In this document: positions 27,359-35,118 of the stretch, piece after piece
Layout: each line of letters begins with the position of its first letter
Numbering within the stretch: the stretch's first letter is position 1
Source: Gangjinia marincola
GTDB taxonomy: Bacteria > Bacteroidota > Bacteroidia > Flavobacteriales > Flavobacteriaceae
NCBI RefSeq assembly: GCF_039523415.1
Contig: NZ_BAAAFG010000014.1
Coordinates: 186,001-250,000 of the forward strand
DNA: 64,000 nt
Direction: 5' to 3'
The notes under the pieces: generated by a model
Databases searched by the model: none
Told to the model about the DNA's origin: nothing
What the model saw: the letters and a program-made list of their open reading frames with translations, nothing else
Made by a program: the position numbers and the translations under genes

Positions 27359-28144
27359 GTGCAAAGAAAACGCTATTACTATCTAATAAAACTTCAGTAT
27401 TTAGGCTTTCGTTACCATGGTTGGCAAAAACAGCCAGATGTTAATACGGTTGAGCGTATGCTTACCAGAACCTTAAACTATGTGTTGGGAGATGTTAAGT
27501 TTAAGGTATTAGCTTCGGGACGCACTGATGCTAAAGTTTCAGTGAATCAAACCTATATTGAATTGTTTGTAGATGAGGTAGAGTTGGACCTGGAGACATT
27601 TTTCCCGGTCTTCAATCTTAATCTTCCGCAAGATATCAGAGCATTAGATATTGTTAATACAACTGCGGACTTTAATATCATTCAGCATCCTAAAGAAAAA
27701 GAGTATTGTTATCTATTTGCACATGGGGGTAAAAGTCATCCTTTCTCCGCACCCCTTTTAATGACTAATCCTTTGCCATTAGACATTATCATGATGAAAA
27801 AAGCGGCTAAACTATTTGAAGGTACGCATGATTTTAAACACTACACCTACAAGCCCAATCCCGAAACCAATACCACCTCAACCATCAATGAATGCGAACT
27901 TATTAGTAATACGACCTATAAGGCGAATTTCTTCCCGGAGAAAACCTATATGCTTAGAGTTGTAGGTTCGGGATTTAAACGACATCAAATTAGATTGATG
28001 ATGGGAGCCTTGTTAGAATTAGGTGAGGGAAAAGTTGATCTTTATTTTATTGAACAATCATTACAAGCTAAAGAGGGCTTTGGAATTACGCGCATAGCGC
28101 CCGCCAGCGGACTTATTTTACAACGGGTTGAATTTAGTATTTAA
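27359..28144 (+). CDS. TruA-family tRNA pseudouridine synthase
   Basis: A 261-residue protein starting at GTG (27359), 12 nt after the predicted start from a TATTTTTG box at 27335-27342. The catalytic aspartate is in ASGRTDAKVSVNQ (Asp57), and KLQYLGFRYHGWQKQPDVNTVE and GSGFKRHQIRLMMGALLELGEG are TruA signatures. It would isomerise uridines of the anticodon stem-loop (positions 38-40) if a true TruA; Bacteroidota often carry a second, divergent TruA-like protein, so the exact target is not certain and no symbol is given. Confidence 0.85.
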   Translation: MQRKRYYYLIKLQYLGFRYHGWQKQPDVNTVERMLTRTLNYVLGDVKFKVLASGRTDAKVSVNQTYIELFVDEVELDLETFFPVFNLNLPQDIRALDIVNTTADFNIIQHPKEKEYCYLFAHGGKSHPFSAPLLMTNPLPLDIIMMKKAAKLFEGTHDFKHYTYKPNPETNTTSTINECELISNTTYKANFFPEKTYMLRVVGSGFKRHQIRLMMGALLELGEGKVDLYFIEQSLQAKEGFGITRIAPASGLILQRVEFSI

Positions 28145-28266
28145 TCAGTAATGTTAATTTTATTTAACGTATTGAATTTCAGTTTTATAATGCTATTAAC
28201 ATAAACTAAGACTTCTATATGTTATATTGAGGTAAATCGAATTATTAATTTAAACTATACAATAAC

Positions 28267-28818
28267 ATGGATATGAAGAGAATAGCAATTTTAGCTACAA
28301 ATGGATTTGAAGAATCAGAATTAACCTCACCAAAGCAGGCGATGGAAAATGAAGGATTCCAAGTTGATATTGTAAGTATTGAAAAAGGAAAAATAAAAGC
28401 ATGGGCAGATGGTAATTGGACTAATGAGTATGATGTAGATTATACCTTAGAAGAAATTACCGCAAAAGATTATAACGCATTGGTATTACCAGGCGGAGTA
28501 ATAAATCCGGATATCTTAAGAAGAAATGACGATGTACTTATCTTTGTGCGAGATTTCTTTAGACAAAGCAAGCCGGTTGCAGCAATCTGCCATGGACCAC
28601 AAATCTTAATAGAAGCAGATGTAGTAGAAGGTAGAACAATGACAAGTTTTAATTCAATTAAAACAGATTTAATCAATGCCGGTGCACTGTGGGTAGATCA
28701 AGAAGTAGTATGTGATGAGGCATTAGTGACTAGTAGAAATCCTAATGACTTGCCCGCTTTCAATGATAAACTAATTGAAGAAATTAGAGAAGGAAAGCAT
28801 GAACTACAGCATGCCTAA
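28267..28818 (+). CDS. DJ-1/PfpI family protein (YhbO/YraA-like)
   Basis: A 183-residue class I amidotransferase-like protein. The nucleophile elbow AAICHGPQIL has Cys108 followed by His109, and Glu in the N-terminal NGFEESELTSPKQAM segment, as in PfpI/YhbO deglycase or stress proteins. An alternative start lies at 28273 (MKRIAIL). Such proteins protect against electrophile or osmotic stress; the deglycase activity is debated. Monocistronic: terminator follows. Confidence 0.9.
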   Translation: MDMKRIAILATNGFEESELTSPKQAMENEGFQVDIVSIEKGKIKAWADGNWTNEYDVDYTLEEITAKDYNALVLPGGVINPDILRRNDDVLIFVRDFFRQSKPVAAICHGPQILIEADVVEGRTMTSFNSIKTDLINAGALWVDQEVVCDEALVTSRNPNDLPAFNDKLIEEIREGKHELQHA

Positions 28819-28841
28819 TACCTAATTGATTAGTCATTTTG

Positions 28842-28874
28842 AAAAGTCGATTCAATTATGAATCGGCTTTTTTT
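28842..28874 (+). terminator. Rho-independent terminator after the PfpI gene
   Basis: AAAAGTCGATTC (28842-28853) pairs with GAATCGGCTTTT (28860-28871) around AATTAT, followed by T. Confidence 0.9.
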
Positions 28875-28940
28875 ATATCTTGTTGTCTGTATAATTCCAA
28901 GGTTTCAACTTTATATTTCCACAAGTATACTTCGCAACTG

Positions 28941-29047
28941 TATAAGTCTACAGGCTTATATTGCATCATTATAAGTCTACAGGCTTATATTACACCATTA
29001 TAAGTCTACAGGCTTATATTGTATCTTTATAAGTCTACAGGCTTATA
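28941..29047. promoter_or_regulatory. Array of four identical 20-bp palindromic boxes upstream of satD
   Basis: TATAAGTCTACAGGCTTATA occurs four times without a mismatch at 28941-28960, 28970-28989, 28999-29018 and 29028-29047. The period is exactly 29 bp and the spacers are 9 bp of differing sequence. Each box is an imperfect dyad, symmetric at 16 of 20 positions (TATAAG-x-CT-xx-AG-x-CTTATA). The last box ends 7 bp before the perfect -7 element of satD. This is the layout of a multi-copy operator for a dimeric DNA-binding protein; SatD itself, with a C-terminal helix-turn-helix, is a candidate (inference). Confidence 0.85.
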
Positions 29048-29054
29048 TTTTTTG

Positions 29055-29062
29055 TATATTTG
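29055..29062 (+). promoter_or_regulatory. -7 box (TATATTTG) of satD
   Basis: TATATTTG is a perfect TAnnTTTG element, separated from the satD ATG by 4 nt. The -33 region falls inside the fourth palindromic box, so a protein bound there would touch the promoter. The predicted start coincides with the A of the ATG (leaderless mRNA). Confidence 0.75.
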
Positions 29063-29066
29063 ACGT

Positions 29067-29723
29067 ATGAATGCAGTAATTACAGCTGATTTTATTGCTT
29101 CTTCGGCACTGGATGCCCAAGAATTAGATTTGCTATTAGATGTATTGAGCAAAGAATTTAAAGCGCTTCAAGATGATCATAAGGTCAATATACAATTTAA
29201 AATTTCAAGAGGGGATAGCTTTCAAGGCGTGGTAGGCGATCCCGGGATAGCGCTAAAAGTATTACTTCAACTTAAAACAGCTATTGCTAAAATAACCTTT
29301 GATGATAAATCTGAGGGTAAAACACCAGATTTTAGAGCAGCCATAGGCATTGGAGATATTAATCTTACCCGTGATTCTGTTTTAGAATCAAATGGTGAGG
29401 CTTTTCAATATTCTGGTCGTACACTTGATCAAATGAAAGGAGATCAACGTACAGCCTTAACAACAGGCAGTGATGCGATAAATCAAGAATTTTTAGTTAG
29501 CCTTACCTTAATGGATAGTGTGATGAGCAAATGGAGCGCAGCATCTTTTGAAGTCGCCTATTACGTACTGAAAAATTGGAAAGAAGTCGATATCGCTAAA
29601 GAATTGTCCATTAGTCAGTCAGCAGTAAATACACGTAAAAAAGTAGCGAATTGGGATGCCATTAAATTACTAATGGATCGATTTAACACGGTGATTACTT
29701 CATATACTTCTCCTTATGAATGA
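29067..29723 (+). CDS. SatD-family protein with C-terminal helix-turn-helix
   Basis: A 218-residue soluble protein. The start MNAVITADFIASSAL and the KISRGDSFQGVV...AIGIGDI pattern are those of the SatD family (named after streptococcal SatD), which resembles a nucleotide cyclase-like fold in places. Residues about 172-205 (VDIAKELSISQSAVNTRKKVANW) form a helix-turn-helix. It overlaps the next gene by 8 nt. The four palindromes upstream suggest autoregulation. The biological role of SatD-DUF3307 pairs is not known to me; DNA binding is inferred only from the helix-turn-helix. Confidence 0.8.
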   Translation: MNAVITADFIASSALDAQELDLLLDVLSKEFKALQDDHKVNIQFKISRGDSFQGVVGDPGIALKVLLQLKTAIAKITFDDKSEGKTPDFRAAIGIGDINLTRDSVLESNGEAFQYSGRTLDQMKGDQRTALTTGSDAINQEFLVSLTLMDSVMSKWSAASFEVAYYVLKNWKEVDIAKELSISQSAVNTRKKVANWDAIKLLMDRFNTVITSYTSPYE

Positions 29724-30453
29724 AAATCTCGTCTTGTTATTACAGCTTTTATTGGCACACGTGCTGATAGACTTTGTGTTTCAATCCAAGAAAATGGTAA
29801 AGCACAAACAAAAACACCGCGCTACTTCGTGGGTATTGTACGCACATGCCTTTGGGGCAGGTTTTCTTACGTATTTGATTTTGCAGCAGTGGAGTCAATT
29901 TATCGTTCCGCTAATCATAGCAGTGACTCATTTTTTTATTGATTTATGGAAGCTGAATAAAAAGAAAGATAATTTTAAGTATTTCATTATTGATCAGCTT
30001 TTACACTTGGCAGTCATCTTTTTTGCGTGGATATATTTAGCGGAAGCTTTTGAAAGTCTACTACCTGCCATTACCAAGTATGCTTCTAATCAAATAGTCC
30101 TAGTCATCTTAACAGGCTATCTCATTGTGATCTACCCCGTTGGATTTATCATTGGGAAAGCGACAGAACGTTGGCAAAAAGACATCGCGAAATCTGAAGC
30201 TAAAACAGATCAAACCAGCCTTAAAAAAGCCGGAAGGTATATTGGAATATTTGAACGCATTCTCGTACTTACCTTTATCCTGATTGGCGAATTTTCTGCT
30301 ATTGGCTTTTTAATTGGAGCAAAGTCTATCTTAAGGTTTGGAGATAGTCGCAATACCCGCAAACAAACTGAATATATCCTCATAGGCACCTTAATGAGTT
30401 TTGCGATATGCATAGGGATAGGATTACTGGTAAAACTGGGAATGACGCTCTAA
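29716..30453 (+). CDS. DUF3307 family integral membrane protein
   Basis: A 245-residue protein with about six transmembrane helices. The N-terminal LLLAHVLIDFVFQSKKMVKHKQKH and AVTHFFIDLWKL motifs identify DUF3307. It overlaps satD by 8 nt, so translation is probably coupled; this pairing recurs in Bacteroidota as far as I recall. Function unknown. Its stop overlaps the stop of the convergent gene by 4 nt. Confidence 0.85.
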   Translation: MNENLVLLLQLLLAHVLIDFVFQSKKMVKHKQKHRATSWVLYAHAFGAGFLTYLILQQWSQFIVPLIIAVTHFFIDLWKLNKKKDNFKYFIIDQLLHLAVIFFAWIYLAEAFESLLPAITKYASNQIVLVILTGYLIVIYPVGFIIGKATERWQKDIAKSEAKTDQTSLKKAGRYIGIFERILVLTFILIGEFSAIGFLIGAKSILRFGDSRNTRKQTEYILIGTLMSFAICIGIGLLVKLGMTL

Positions 30454-30869
30454 CTGGCGGGCGACAGTATCTTACTTTGATCAAATAATTGCACCTGATC
30501 TTTAAGTCGCTCAATCACAATATTCATCATACGTTTATTAAGCGCAGAAGAATTTTGAATGTAGGTTTCATACTCCTCAATGGTAAACTGTCCAATGATC
30601 ATTCCTTTTAAGCTATTTCTATACTTCATGTCCTTTTGAACAGCATGTTCGATATAGGCCAGCTTCTTTTCTAAATTCAATGCGTAAAACACATTTTTAC
30701 GTTTAGCGATGTAGTTTCTAAATGCTACTACAAGCAGATCATTCTGTAGCTTGGCCACAGGGCGTAACGTTTGATTTTGAAATTTCTCCTCGGCAGACAT
30801 GCCTTCAATGACTCGGGCATTTTTAATAACGGGGCGTAATGCTTTAAGGGAATTCTCTCTGGTTTCCAT
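30450..30869 (-). CDS. Conserved flavobacterial protein of unknown function
   Basis: A 139-residue, mostly helical soluble protein. The pattern EEKFQNQTLRPVAKLQNDLLVVAFRNYIAKRKNVFY is one I have seen in Flavobacteriaceae proteins often labelled glyoxalase; no VOC-type metal ligands are visible, so that label is not supported here. Convergent with DUF3307 with a 4-nt overlap. Function unknown. Confidence 0.7.
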   Translation of the reverse strand: METRENSLKALRPVIKNARVIEGMSAEEKFQNQTLRPVAKLQNDLLVVAFRNYIAKRKNVFYALNLEKKLAYIEHAVQKDMKYRNSLKGMIIGQFTIEEYETYIQNSSALNKRMMNIVIERLKDQVQLFDQSKILSPAS

Positions 30870-31027
30870 AAGGGAGTTTTTATAAAATTACAGGGATTAA
30901 GGCCTGCGTGTACGAGAACACGCTCATAATTGTTAACGAGTTTTAAACATTTTGAAATCGCGTTAATTCTATGCTAAGTTAAAGAGCTGATCCTTTATTA
31001 TTCCATAGCTTTAACTAAAAAAATTAC

Positions 31028-32380
31028 ATGATTACCACGCTTAATCCTTATACCGGTAAAGAACTAAAATCATACCAAAATGCAACTGATCATGAAATTG
31101 AATCGGCAATTTCATTAGCCGAAACTACATTTCATCACTGGAAAAAAACTACGTTTGAGGAGCGTCGTCATCATATCCTAAATGTCAAAAAACAACTCGA
31201 GAAAGACAAACGTGAATATGCCGAAATGATGACTGCAGAAATGGGTAAACCCATCTCTCAGGCCATTGCCGAAGTAGAGAAATGCGCCTGGCTATGTCAA
31301 TATTATGCAGACCATGCCGTAGAGCACTTAGAACGTTTGGTGATAGAAACTGACGCACAAGAGAGTTTTGTAACCTTTGAACCGCTGGGTATTATATTAG
31401 CAGTTATGCCTTGGAATTATCCGTTTTGGCAAGTGTTTAGATTTATCATTCCGTCATTAATGGCGGGTAATGTGGGCTTGCTTAAGCATTCAACTAGTGT
31501 GATGGGCAGTGCTCAGCTCATTGAGCGTGTATTTTTAGATGCCGGATTACAAAAGGGATGTTTTCAAAATCTAGTAATTGCTTCAGATGCCGTAGAACCC
31601 ATTATAAATGATTCTCGTATCAAAGCAGTTACACTAACAGGAAGTAAGCCTGCGGGTAGTGCGGTAGCTTCCGCGGCAGCGAAAAAAATCAAAAAATCTG
31701 TATTAGAATTAGGAGGGAGCAACGCCTTGGTGGTATTACCAGATGCAGATATGGAAAACACCTTAGAAACCTGTGTAAAAGCACGCTATCAAAACACAGG
31801 GCAGAGCTGTATTGCCGGTAAACGTCTCTTATTGCATGAAGATATTGCCGACCAATTTTTAGAACGTTTTGTTGAGAAAGTAAAAGAGCTTACCACAGGT
31901 GACCCAATGGATGAGAACACCTATATCGGAGTAATGGCACGTGAAGATCTGGCTAAAGATTTGCAAGAACAGGTAAATGATACCTTAGATGCGGGAGCAA
32001 AGTTGATGCTAGGAGGCAAGCGTGATGGAGCATACTTTGAGCCAACTATCGTTACTAATGTACATGCTGATATGCGTATGTTTAAGGAAGAAACTTTTGG
32101 ACCGGCGATGGCAGTAACAACCTTCAAAACTTTTGATGAAGCTGTAGATTTGGTCAATCAATCAGATTTTGGATTAGGAGTTTCTGTATTTACCACTAAC
32201 ATTGATCAAATAAAGCCGCATATTTCAAGATTTGAAGACGGAGCAGTATTTATTAATGAGTTGGTAAAAAGTGATCCAAGACTACCCTTTGGCGGAACAA
32301 AAATTTCAGGATATGGTCGCGAATTATCTGTTTTTGGAATCAGAGAATTCGTGAATATTAAGACGGTATATATTAATTAG
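31028..32380 (+). CDS. NAD(P)-dependent aldehyde dehydrogenase, succinate-semialdehyde dehydrogenase-like
   Basis: A 450-residue ALDH. PWNYPFWQVFRFIIPSLMAGN, the nucleotide-binding LTGSKPAGSAVA, LELGGSNALVVL with Glu227 and the NTGQSCIAGKR active site with Cys261 are intact, and the 34-residue spacing between Glu and Cys is canonical. The closest general group by these motifs is succinate-semialdehyde dehydrogenase (GabD-like, short form), but the substrate cannot be fixed from sequence. It is a stand-alone gene; its 3' end overlaps the convergent gene by 8 nt. Confidence 0.88.
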   Translation: MITTLNPYTGKELKSYQNATDHEIESAISLAETTFHHWKKTTFEERRHHILNVKKQLEKDKREYAEMMTAEMGKPISQAIAEVEKCAWLCQYYADHAVEHLERLVIETDAQESFVTFEPLGIILAVMPWNYPFWQVFRFIIPSLMAGNVGLLKHSTSVMGSAQLIERVFLDAGLQKGCFQNLVIASDAVEPIINDSRIKAVTLTGSKPAGSAVASAAAKKIKKSVLELGGSNALVVLPDADMENTLETCVKARYQNTGQSCIAGKRLLLHEDIADQFLERFVEKVKELTTGDPMDENTYIGVMAREDLAKDLQEQVNDTLDAGAKLMLGGKRDGAYFEPTIVTNVHADMRMFKEETFGPAMAVTTFKTFDEAVDLVNQSDFGLGVSVFTTNIDQIKPHISRFEDGAVFINELVKSDPRLPFGGTKISGYGRELSVFGIREFVNIKTVYIN

Positions 32381-32750
32381 CGACAATTTGAGCTGTACTT
32401 ACAGATTCTTTTAATCCATACATTTTTACATAATAGGGATCGATACGATGCTGATTATAAAGCTTAGTGTATTCGCGTTTTAAGCGCTTAATCTCTTTAG
32501 TTAGTTTATCCACCTTGAAATCAATCATATCCTGATCAACGTCATTACGCCCAGAAACTACCTTGATGTAGTCTGAGTGTTGTTGAATCTCATTTTGAAT
32601 ATCAAAACAGCGTTTAGCGACAGAGCGCTCCTGATCAATCTTACGATCTATGTCTGTTATGATGGAAGGAATTTCTGTCTTTACTCGTTCTTTTTCCATT
32701 TGTGCAAAGCTCAATAATGGAAATAACAAAAGACATAATAGTTTTTTCAT
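32373..32750 (-). CDS. Small secreted coiled-coil protein, unknown
   Basis: The start at 32750 is preferred over the longer frame from 32771 because it opens a clear signal peptide, MKKLLCLLLFPLLSFAQ. The mature part of about 108 residues is strongly charged and helical (KVDKLTKEIKRLKREYTKLYNQH), probably a coiled coil. No family recognised. It overlaps the 3' end of the aldehyde dehydrogenase gene by 8 nt on the opposite strand. Confidence 0.65.
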   Translation of the reverse strand: MKKLLCLLLFPLLSFAQMEKERVKTEIPSIITDIDRKIDQERSVAKRCFDIQNEIQQHSDYIKVVSGRNDVDQDMIDFKVDKLTKEIKRLKREYTKLYNQHRIDPYYVKMYGLKESVSTAQIVAN

Positions 32751-32874
32751 AGTGCTTGAATGCTTCCCCAAGTATCCAGCGCGAAATTCTTAAAAATTCA
32801 GCATACTAGAAAAAATATAAGCTAAATTACGACAACAAACTCCATTACTAGATCAACGACACTTTACGTAAAAA

Positions 32875-33882
32875 TCAAGATTTTTTAAAGCTCAATTTTG
32901 TTGCGATTGTATCAATTATTCGGGCAGCTAATCGTGAAGTGGCATTGTCCTGATCAAACCTTGGATTCGTCTCGGCTAGATCAATTGCAATAACTTTTGG
33001 CGATTTTAGCATATAATCCAACACTTTAAAGAAAAACATTGGATCAAATCCTTGAGGCGAAGGTGCACTCACCCCTGGTGCGTATGCAGATGAGAATGCA
33101 TCTATATCTATACTCAAATAGATATAATCATTGCGATGAATAAAACGATCAAGTAATGTGTGCACAGCATTGAGATGTTGTGTATCTGTTGTGCAGTATT
33201 CATTAGAAATATAAACAACATCATGCTGTTGCGCAGTAGCAAATAAAGATCTGGTATTAGACTGTCGTTGAATGCCTAAAACGACATATTCTCTATTTAA
33301 AGAAGTGGATTGATCGTTTAATATTTGATAAAATGGCGTTCCTGAGTTTGGTTCATTCACCGGCAAACGCAAATCAAAATGCGCATCAAAATTTAAGATT
33401 CCAAGTGATTTTTTAGTTGAGTTAGCTAACGCATCTCTTACTCCGCAATACGTTGCATAGGCAATGTCATGCCCACCACCTACGTTAATTGGGAAAATAC
33501 CTTGCTTTAAGCGTTGAGCCGTAGCAACTGCCAAGGCATTTTGCGTAGATTCTAAATCACCATTTAAACACTGTATCGTTCCATAATCTGTAATTGTCTT
33601 GTTTTTGATATGTACCGGTAACTTTGCCAGCTGTTTTAATATGGCTTGCGGTCCATCTGCAGATCCTACTCTCCCGTGATTACGTTTAACACCTTCGTCA
33701 CAGGCATAGCTCATTATTCCAATTTGAGGTGTTTTGCTATTTTTTTCTAGATCGTTTAAATCCTCTAATTGAATGATCTCATGCCAATACTGTTCAGTTT
33801 CTTCTGGAGGAGAATTTCTTCCTTGCCATATTGAAGAAGAAGTAGGCGCGTAGGATTGATCAGTGGTTATACTTTTAAGCAT
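32875..33882 (-). CDS. hutG: Formimidoylglutamase (arginase family)
   Basis: A 335-residue ureohydrolase that converts N-formimino-glutamate to glutamate and formamide, the last hut step. Binuclear Mn ligands are visible in NVGGGHDIAYA, NFDAHFDLR and YLSIDIDAFSSAYAPG. The adjacent hutI, hutU and hutH genes make the assignment specific rather than arginase or agmatinase. Last gene of the hut operon; its start adjoins the hutI stop. Confidence 0.93.
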   Translation of the reverse strand: MLKSITTDQSYAPTSSSIWQGRNSPPEETEQYWHEIIQLEDLNDLEKNSKTPQIGIMSYACDEGVKRNHGRVGSADGPQAILKQLAKLPVHIKNKTITDYGTIQCLNGDLESTQNALAVATAQRLKQGIFPINVGGGHDIAYATYCGVRDALANSTKKSLGILNFDAHFDLRLPVNEPNSGTPFYQILNDQSTSLNREYVVLGIQRQSNTRSLFATAQQHDVVYISNEYCTTDTQHLNAVHTLLDRFIHRNDYIYLSIDIDAFSSAYAPGVSAPSPQGFDPMFFFKVLDYMLKSPKVIAIDLAETNPRFDQDNATSRLAARIIDTIATKLSFKKS

Positions 33883-35118
33883 CTAAACGATTTTTTGTCC
33901 CTTTAAATATACATGCTTCACATTATCTTCACCAAATGAATAGGGGAGATAGCCCAAGCTTGGTACATTCTGTGTAATAATGAGGTTTGCTAATTTACCT
34001 TTTTTGATAGAGCCCAGGCTATCTTCAAGGTTCATCGCATAGGCACCATTAAGAGTTGCCGCATTGATAGCTTCAGTAGGACTCATGTTAAGTTTTATAC
34101 AGGCCGTAGAAAGCACAAAATTCATATTACCGCTTGGTGCAGATCCCGGATTATAGTCGGTTGCGAGGGCGACGGGTAAATTTGCATTGATCAGGGTTCT
34201 GGCCGGTGTATAGGGAATCCCTAGAAAAAACGAACATCCCGGTAAAGCCACTGGCATGGTATTACTCCCTGTTAATGCTTTGATATCTTGTACGGTTAAC
34301 ACCTCTAAATGATCGACTGAACGCGCGTTGTGCTTAACCGCAGCAGCTATTCCACCCAGCGCATTAAATTGATTGACGTGTACCTTTGGGACTAGCCCAT
34401 ATTTGGCTCCGGCTTCGAGAATCTGTTCCATTTCTTGAACAGAAAAATATCCTTCTTCACAAAATACGTCGATAAAGTCGGCTAAGTTTTCATCGGCTAT
34501 CGCCGGAAGCATTTCATCAATCAATAGCGAAGTATATCCCTGTTTATTCTTCTTGAATTCGGTAGGCATGGCATGAGCCCCTAAAAAAGTAGCCTTAATT
34601 TGAATGGGGTAGTTTTCTTTCAGCTTTTTAATCACCCGAAGCATTTTAAGTTCAGCCTCTGTGGTCAATCCGTAGCCGGATTTGATCTCCACAGCTCCTG
34701 TTCCCATACGCATGATGCCTTCTAAGCGCTTTCTGCTTTGCTCATATAATTCGTCAAAAGAAGTTTGCTGAAGCTTTCTTGCCGAATTCAGTATTCCACC
34801 TCCTTTAGCAGCAATCTCTTCGTAGGTCGCGCCTTTAATGCGATCTACAAATTCAGATTCACGATTGCCGGCATAGACTAAATGGGTATGAGAGTCACAC
34901 CAGGCAGGTACTACAATCGAACCGCGGCAATCCACTATTTCATCGCTCTCTTGATGCATACATTCTTCCATTTTCCCGTAATCGATAATAATCTCATCTT
35001 CCACAAGTATAAAAGCGTTCTCAATGGTGTTAAGTTCATTCATTTGCGCACCGGCAACAAATGCTCGACCTACATCAATTCCAACCAGCTGTTTAATATG
35101 TTTGAATAATACCTTCAT
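33883..35118 (-). CDS. hutI: Imidazolonepropionase
   Basis: A 411-residue amidohydrolase opening the imidazolone ring to give formimino-glutamate. The metal site WCDSHTHLVYAGNRESEF, GTGAVEIKSGYGLT, FLGAHAMPTEF, the VHVNQFN segment and ATDYNPGSAPSGNM are all standard for HutI. Start overlaps the hutU stop by 4 nt, so translation is coupled. Confidence 0.96.
   Translation of the reverse strand: MKVLFKHIKQLVGIDVGRAFVAGAQMNELNTIENAFILVEDEIIIDYGKMEECMHQESDEIVDCRGSIVVPAWCDSHTHLVYAGNRESEFVDRIKGATYEEIAAKGGGILNSARKLQQTSFDELYEQSRKRLEGIMRMGTGAVEIKSGYGLTTEAELKMLRVIKKLKENYPIQIKATFLGAHAMPTEFKKNKQGYTSLLIDEMLPAIADENLADFIDVFCEEGYFSVQEMEQILEAGAKYGLVPKVHVNQFNALGGIAAAVKHNARSVDHLEVLTVQDIKALTGSNTMPVALPGCSFFLGIPYTPARTLINANLPVALATDYNPGSAPSGNMNFVLSTACIKLNMSPTEAINAATLNGAYAMNLEDSLGSIKKGKLANLIITQNVPSLGYLPYSFGEDNVKHVYLKGQKIV

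Noticed and set aside
28941..29047. CRISPR array
   Set aside because: Repeats are 20 bp with spacers of only 9 bp, there are no cas genes, and the array abuts a promoter; an operator array fits better.
32772..32874. Terminator after hutG
   Set aside because: A CTTTACGTAAA palindrome exists near 32865 but the stem is weak and the T run is not convincingly placed.
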